Of a stretch of 42,410 bases of DNA, positions 38,357 to 42,410 are shown piece after piece. The notes beneath the pieces are model-generated. The model was not told the origin of the DNA and did no database searches. It saw only the letters and a program-made list of their open reading frames with translations. This stretch comes from an uncultured Verrucomicrobiota bacterium (GTDB lineage Bacteria > Verrucomicrobiota > Kiritimatiellia > RFP12 > UBA1067). The DNA lies in NCBI GenBank assembly GCA_946623785.1, contig CAMORM010000006.1, forward strand, positions 1 through 42,410, written 5' to 3'. Position 1 is the first letter of the stretch. Each line of letters starts with the position of its first letter. Position numbers and translations under genes: made by a program.

Positions 38357-41300
38357 ATGAAGCACCGTCCTTCTCTTTCGTGCGTCCTGGCGGCTTTCTT
38401 CGTCGCGGCGGTTTCCACGGCAACGGCGTTTGCAGGGTTGCCAAAGCCGACGTTCGAAAGAGATGGAATCAGGTGCTGGCACGACATCGCGTACGGGCCG
38501 CGTGCCGACCTCCCGGACGAAGGTCCGGGCTACAAGGGGAAGTCCGACTCCAGCAATGACTTCCCGTGGAAGCGCTTCCACAGCCACAGGTCCGGGCAGT
38601 TCATGGACGTCTACGCGCCTGCGAAGGGCGTAGCCACGAACGCCACAATCGTGATGTTCCTCCACGGGGGGTCGTGGTCCGAGCGGTACGACAAGGACTG
38701 TCCGCCGTGGGACATCATGAAACGCGTCGTGCATGCCGGCGGCGTGTTCTGCACGGCGGACTACATCCTCCAGTCCGATCGCTCGGCGAATATGTTCGGC
38801 CAGGCGCGAACCGAGGCGACATTCGCCAACATGCTGCGCGACATAGACCTTGCCGCTGCGAAGTTCGGCGAGATCGCCTGCGAACTCGGCGCAACGTCGC
38901 CGCGGTTCGCGATCACCGGCGAGTCGGCTGGCGGACATCTGGCGCTCCTCTACTCATACGACCAGGGCAATCCCGACGTCAACAAGCTTGGCCTCAGGCA
39001 CAGCCCGCGCGTCGACAAGGTCGTCAGCATAGTTGGCCCCACCGATTTCACGGCGAAGGAGTTCACCGACCTCGGGAAGGTCAACATACTTGGGTTCAAG
39101 TTCACGGTTCCGTTCTTCAAGTCGCTCATGAACAGGCTCATGGGTCTGGACGGCGGCGCGTCGTTCGAGACGTGCATCAAGGAGGCTGCCAAGTGGTCGC
39201 CTGTGCAGATCGTGAACACCAACTGCCCGCCGACCGCCGTTGCGTACGGCGCGGTTGTGGGCGGTGTTTCGGACGGCATCGTGCATGTAAAGCAGATGAC
39301 GGACCTCGAGGCCGCGCTGAAGGCCGTGAATGTGCCGTGCAAGATGAAGAAGTACGCCAGCCTGAACCACGGAGAGGTCACGTGGAAGGGCGCGGAGTGG
39401 ATTTCCGAACAGCTTCTCCGCGATGAGAAGGTCTTTGGCGCGCCGGTGCGCGTGAAGGGCGTTGCCGCGAAGGGCATGGCGGTTGCGCTCGACGGAAAAC
39501 GTCTGTTCGCCGGCGCGGGCCCAAGGCTCTATGCACTTGACGCGACGGATCCCCTCAATCCCGTTGTTCTCGGCGAACTGAACGGCTTCGACAACCTACG
39601 CCAGATACGCGTCCGCGGCAACTTCGTGTACGTTGTTTCGCGTGAGACAGGCATGCGCATCGTCGACGTCTCCGATCCGGCGCACATGCGCATACGATCG
39701 CGCTACGACTCCGTGGAGTTCGCGACTGGCATAGACGTGGTCGGTTCCGTGGCGTTCCTCTCCGAGCGCATCTACGGCGTCGAGGCGGTAGATGTCTCGG
39801 ATCCGGACAACCCGGCGCACATCGCGATCAGGAAGACGTTCGAGTCGCAGTCCAACCGCTACCGCGACGGCTGGCTCTTCTCCGGCGAGTGGGGCTCGGG
39901 CGAGCTGTCGGTGTTCGACGCGCGCGACATGAAGTCGTTCCGCAAGGTCGCGTCCGCGAACCTCGGCGGATTCGGCGACGGGATTGAGCTTGACGGCAAC
40001 TACATCTACTGCTCCACGGGGCACGACTCGCTCCACGCCGGAAAGACGGCGTTCGAGGCGCATGGCGCGGGACGCGGGCTCGACATATTCGACATCTCGG
40101 ACCCCGCGACCCCGCGCCATGTCTCGCGCGTGGACTTTCCCGTCTTCAAGCCGCGCGACGACGACTTCTGGACGCCGCGCGTCGCAAACGGCTGGGCCTT
40201 CTGCTGCGACTCGCACAACGGGCTCTTCGCGGTGAACGTGCGAGATCCGGCGAAGCCGAAGATCGCAGACAGGCTCTGCATTCCAGACCCGAAGAAGCCT
40301 GACTGGCCGTCCGGCGCCATAAGCTCGCTTGAGGTCGGCGAGGGATGCCTCTACATGACATGCGCGCCTGGCGGTCTCTATGTCGTGCCGGTGGAGGGCG
40401 TGCGTCCGCAGCCGCGTCCAACTGGCGAGCCGCCGAAGAACATAGCGTACCGCGAGAGGTACGACACGGACGATGGCAAGTTCTTCGTCTATCGTCCCGC
40501 GGCCTCCGGCCAGGCGAGGTCCGTGGCGATGCGGGGCGATGTGGTGTACTCCGCTTTCGGCGACGCGGGGCTGCACGTGCTGCGCATTGCGAAGGACGGC
40601 GGGTTCGAGAAGCTGGGCGAGCTTCCAGGCAACCACCGCGTTACCGACTGCTGTTTCGCGGGGGACAGGCTGCTCGTGGCGGAAGGGCTGGACGGTTTTG
40701 CGCTGTACGAGCTCGACGGCCCCGCGAATTTCCGCGAGGTCGCGCGCCGTCCGAACGCAGGGCCTGGCGGAAGCGTGGCGTTCTGGTGCTGGGCCGTTGA
40801 CGCGGAGACGGTCGTCCTTTCCGCTAGGTACGGTCCGTATGCGGTCTACAGCATCGCCGACTTCAATGCATCGGATCCGCTCTGCGACATCCACGGGACA
40901 TGCAGCTGGGACAGGTATGCGTCCGATTCGGGCATCGACGGCATGTATCCGATCGTCGTTCCGTACAGGGGACTGTGCTGGCTGAAGGCCGGCGACGGTG
41001 CTGCCCGCGTGTTTAGTACTTCGTTCGGCCGACGCGATGCAGATCCGCCGGAGCAGCGAAACGGAGTTGCGCGTTTCGGAGACAAGTTCATCTGCACCGA
41101 AGGCTACAGATACACGATATACTCGTCTGACATGACTCCGAGGAACCGGGGCAATTTCGGGCGGGGCAAACAGGACGGGTACAGGGGAATCCCGCGGAGC
41201 GACGGCAGGCTCGTGCTGCTCACGGAGCGCAGCGGAAGGCGCGCGTCCGTGTGGGACTTCGCTGACCCGGAGAAGCCGAAGCTGCTGCGCTCGCACCGCC

Positions 41301-41395
41301 TCTCCGGGACGCCCGACGCCGGCGCGTTCTTTGAGGGTCGCGCGCTCATACCCGCCGGCCACCAGGGGCTGCTCCTCGAGAAGCATGGCGAATGA
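38357..41395 (+). CDS. Secreted esterase (BD-FAE/lipase-like alpha/beta hydrolase) fused to an LVIVD-repeat beta-propeller
   Basis: The 1012-aa protein starts 12 nt after iolB without a clear Shine-Dalgarno and has a signal peptide (to about residue 27). Residues about 40-350 are an alpha/beta hydrolase. It has oxyanion motif HGGSW (103-107), nucleophile S190 in GESAGGHLALLYSY and a catalytic-His candidate in 'ASLNHGEVTW'. This matches the BD-FAE / esterase-lipase (HSL-like) group that deacetylates or deferuloylates plant polysaccharides. From about 360 to the end are LVIVD-type propeller repeats ('FVYVVSRETGMRIVDVSDPAHMRI', 'AFLSERIYGVEAVDVSDPDNPAHI', 'GLFAVNVRDPAKPKI'). These normally occur in surface proteins and may bind substrate or partners. 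I do not recall this pairing as a common architecture. The single ORF has no frameshift, so the fusion looks genuine. Confidence 0.8.
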   Translation: MKHRPSLSCVLAAFFVAAVSTATAFAGLPKPTFERDGIRCWHDIAYGPRADLPDEGPGYKGKSDSSNDFPWKRFHSHRSGQFMDVYAPAKGVATNATIVMFLHGGSWSERYDKDCPPWDIMKRVVHAGGVFCTADYILQSDRSANMFGQARTEATFANMLRDIDLAAAKFGEIACELGATSPRFAITGESAGGHLALLYSYDQGNPDVNKLGLRHSPRVDKVVSIVGPTDFTAKEFTDLGKVNILGFKFTVPFFKSLMNRLMGLDGGASFETCIKEAAKWSPVQIVNTNCPPTAVAYGAVVGGVSDGIVHVKQMTDLEAALKAVNVPCKMKKYASLNHGEVTWKGAEWISEQLLRDEKVFGAPVRVKGVAAKGMAVALDGKRLFAGAGPRLYALDATDPLNPVVLGELNGFDNLRQIRVRGNFVYVVSRETGMRIVDVSDPAHMRIRSRYDSVEFATGIDVVGSVAFLSERIYGVEAVDVSDPDNPAHIAIRKTFESQSNRYRDGWLFSGEWGSGELSVFDARDMKSFRKVASANLGGFGDGIELDGNYIYCSTGHDSLHAGKTAFEAHGAGRGLDIFDISDPATPRHVSRVDFPVFKPRDDDFWTPRVANGWAFCCDSHNGLFAVNVRDPAKPKIADRLCIPDPKKPDWPSGAISSLEVGEGCLYMTCAPGGLYVVPVEGVRPQPRPTGEPPKNIAYRERYDTDDGKFFVYRPAASGQARSVAMRGDVVYSAFGDAGLHVLRIAKDGGFEKLGELPGNHRVTDCCFAGDRLLVAEGLDGFALYELDGPANFREVARRPNAGPGGSVAFWCWAVDAETVVLSARYGPYAVYSIADFNASDPLCDIHGTCSWDRYASDSGIDGMYPIVVPYRGLCWLKAGDGAARVFSTSFGRRDADPPEQRNGVARFGDKFICTEGYRYTIYSSDMTPRNRGNFGRGKQDGYRGIPRSDGRLVLLTERSGRRASVWDFADPEKPKLLRSHRLSGTPDAGAFFEGRALIPAGHQGLLLEKHGE

Positions 41396-41460
41396 CCGGG
41401 AAAGCCGCCATCCACCTTCACTCGCAATCATAACGCTTCGCGCCGTAATCACCTGCAAAC

Positions 41461-41495
41461 ACTGGAAACCAGAAACTGGAAACATCAAACTGCAA
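41461..41495 (+). repeat. Degenerate ACTGGAA heptamer array (five units)
   Basis: Five consecutive 7-mers run ACTGGAA, ACCAGAA, ACTGGAA, ACATCAA, ACTGCAA in the non-coding gap after the esterase gene. The unit is related by rotation to the GGGGAAC and ATTGGAA heptamers at the left end of the window. Confidence 0.55.
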
Positions 41496-41554
41496 CCCCG
41501 CCTCCGAGCCACGGACCGACAACTTAAAACTCGAAAATGGGTAAACTCCAGAAC

Positions 41555-41591
41555 ATACGCCATTGACGCATATACGCCAATGGTGTATAAT
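41555..41591 (+). promoter_or_regulatory. Toxin-antitoxin promoter with overlapping operator repeats
   Basis: TTGACG (41563-41568), a 17-nt spacer and TATAAT (41586-41591) form a near-consensus sigma70 promoter. Direct repeats ATACGCCATTG (41555-41565) and ATACGCCAATG (41572-41582) overlap it. The second is half of the imperfect palindrome ATACGCCAATGGTGTAT (41572-41588), which runs into the -10. The layout fits antitoxin autorepression. The -10 ends 6 nt before the toxin ATG, so the transcript would be leaderless or nearly so. Confidence 0.75.
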
Positions 41592-41597
41592 GTTCGC

Positions 41598-41671
41598 ATG
41601 ATTTTTGTTGAGACCAGATTGTTTACCTCCCGTTAATGAAGGAAATTGCGGAGGGCTATAAACATGAATAA
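41598..41671 (+). pseudogene. Remnant of a RelE/HigB-like toxin gene with its middle deleted
   Basis: ATG 41598 reads MIFVETRLFTSR and stops at TAA 41634. This opening is typical of HigB/NadS-linked RelE-type toxins (usually about 100 aa, starting MIF.ET..Ft). Directly after it, in another frame, MKEIAEGYKHE ends at TAA 41669-41671. That looks like a toxin C-terminus, and it overlaps the antitoxin ATG (41664) by 8 nt as in intact modules. The two ends are therefore joined by an out-of-frame deletion of roughly 80-90 codons at about 41634-41638. No functional mRNA interferase can be made. The promoter and operator upstream are intact, so the locus may still drive the antitoxin. Confidence 0.65.
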
Positions 41672-41975
41672 GAAGAATTTTGATTTGCTGCTTGAGAGCA
41701 TGCGTGAGGGGGGCGAAATCCTTAGGGGAGAGCGCAAGCCTTCTCGCCGTTTTGTGGTCGAAAACAAGGAAGACGTACAGCATGTCCGTCAGACCTTCAA
41801 TCTTAGCCAAGACACATTCGCAAAGTTCATGGGCGTCAGCGTCGGCACACTGCGCAATTGGGAACAGGGGAGGCGTCATCCGACCGGAGCAGCACGTGTT
41901 CTTCTTCGTATCGCGATTCGTCAGCCGAAGCTGTTTGCCGATGCCGTGCGAGAGGATTGTGCGGAGATGGTGTGA
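41664..41975 (+). CDS. HigA/NadS-type helix-turn-helix antitoxin (orphaned)
   Basis: From ATG 41664 (GCGGAGGG Shine-Dalgarno) the protein has 103 aa. The N-terminal part (MNKKNFDLLLESMREGGEILRGERKPSR) is the usual toxin-neutralising extension of NadS/HigA proteins. The HTH_3-type DNA-binding domain has 'VRQTFNLSQDTFAKFMGVSVGTLRNWEQGRRHPTGAARVLLRI', with the 'lSQ..FA..lGvs..TlrnWEqGrr.PtG.Ar.LL' signature. In intact modules it binds the toxin and represses the promoter at palindromes such as the one at 41572-41588. Here the toxin is destroyed, so it may persist as a stand-alone repressor or protect against related toxins. Its more AT-rich composition than the neighbouring genes suits a horizontally moving module. 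Confidence 0.88.
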   Translation: MNKKNFDLLLESMREGGEILRGERKPSRRFVVENKEDVQHVRQTFNLSQDTFAKFMGVSVGTLRNWEQGRRHPTGAARVLLRIAIRQPKLFADAVREDCAEMV

Positions 41976-42337
41976 GCCATTCCATTTGTTGAAAAGTAGT
42001 CGCATCTTTGGGAGGACCGACCTTCGTGTAGACCGCAGGGGATTCCGCGGCGGAGGTGTTTTCGACGAGTGCAAGGTCTGGATAGTCCAGAGAGTATGAT
42101 GTCAGAAGGTCTGCGGTTGCACTAACCTATTGGCATTTTGTGGGTGCGGGCGGGACTGTTGCTGGCGGAGGAACGTCAGCCCTACCGGTGCGGCGGGCGG
42201 GTTAGTCCGCGGGGGAAGGGTTGTCTGGGGTGTTTCCGATGATTGCGCCACGCGACGGCGAGACGCCGCCGCTACATCGTTGGCTGGTGATTACGGCGAG
42301 CGCGTGCGAGTGCGGCCTTTTGTCAAATGATGGCGCA
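41976..42337. other. Non-coding stretch, no gene recognised
   Basis: Short ORFs here (for example 42130-42330) are Gly/Arg-rich with no ribosome-binding site or family signal, and I do not accept them. Small dyads occur (CTGGA-TAG-TCCAG near 42080; CGGCG-AGA-CGCCG at 42256-42268) without a following T run. The region may be eroded coding DNA next to the decayed toxin-antitoxin locus. Confidence 0.5.
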
Positions 42338-42367
42338 TTGACCATATCGGTACAATTATGATATTAT
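42338..42367 (+). promoter_or_regulatory. Predicted promoter at the right edge
   Basis: TTGACC (42338-42343), an 18-nt spacer and TATTAT (42362-42367) form a good sigma70-type promoter pointing out of the window. Confidence 0.5.
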
Positions 42368-42383
42368 ATGCGTGATTTAGTAA

Positions 42384-42410
42384 ATGGAATTATTAAATCT
42401 TTGCAAAAAA
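42384..42410 (+). other. Possible start of an AT-rich gene running off the right edge
   Basis: ATG 42384 opens MELLNLCKK to the last base. An alternative ATG at 42368 opens MRDLVNGIIKSLQK. Neither has a Shine-Dalgarno, and both follow the 42338-42367 promoter closely. The last 60 bases are far more AT-rich than the rest of the window. Too little sequence is present to call a gene. Confidence 0.2.

Noticed and set aside
42130-42330. 66-aa ORF near the right end
   Set aside because: No ribosome-binding site, Gly/Arg/Cys-biased translation, no recognisable domain.

Overview
This is a GC-rich, gene-dense bacterial window. It is most consistent with the PVC group, probably a Kiritimatiellota/Verrucomicrobiota-type anaerobe that degrades glycans. 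The placement is inferred from gene content only: several large secreted polysaccharide-active enzymes, a LamG/'WTG..G.W.NVANW' beta-strand surface protein, CE7 and BD-FAE-type esterases fused to accessory domains, a Bacteroidetes-like argininosuccinate lyase and an IleS of the PHYGH/KMSKR type. No rRNA, tRNA, CRISPR array or intact mobile element was recognised.

Layout. (1) 1-2282: the tail of a GH27-like alpha-galactosidase, then a GH110-like right-handed beta-helix protein. Heptanucleotide repeats lie at the junction. (2) 2339-5033, minus strand: a NarL-type two-component system whose kinase has a periplasmic sensor that looks like tandem OB-like units. (3) 5172-14513: a CE7-type esterase with a long beta-rich C-terminus, a LamG surface protein split by a one-base frameshift, a CocE/NonD hydrolase and a clan GH-A (GH39/GH10-like) glycosidase. 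(4) 14641-16655: rpsA and rpmB, closed by a strong terminator. (5) 16816-33030: a long co-directional run. It holds ileS, a membrane-anchored unknown, a divergent mraY, a secreted unknown, argH, exbB, exbD, a seven-heme cytochrome with a membrane tail, a polytopic TPR protein (DUF2723-like) and a secreted WPF-motif repeat protein. (6) 33057-41395: a second carbohydrate block with a beta-helix protein, a GH5-like glycosidase, an iolB-like isomerase and an esterase/LVIVD fusion. (7) 41396-42410: the remnant of a type II toxin-antitoxin module. The toxin is reduced to its two ends while the antitoxin and an operator-bearing promoter survive. Gene-poor DNA follows and turns AT-rich at the right edge.

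How the parts may work together (inference): the secreted hydrolases and esterases deacetylate, debranch and cleave complex plant or mucin-like glycans. IolB would feed uronate or inositol-type intermediates inward. The two-component system is placed to respond to an extracytoplasmic cue next to these genes. ExbB/ExbD, the multiheme cytochrome, the TPR membrane protein and the WPF-repeat protein look like an envelope module coupling ion-motive force or electron transfer to the cell surface, and no function for it is known to me. Three places suggest recent or ongoing change: a 7-bp duplication that puts an ATG out of frame at 278-305, a G-run frameshift at 9368-9372, and the internally deleted toxin at 41598-41671.
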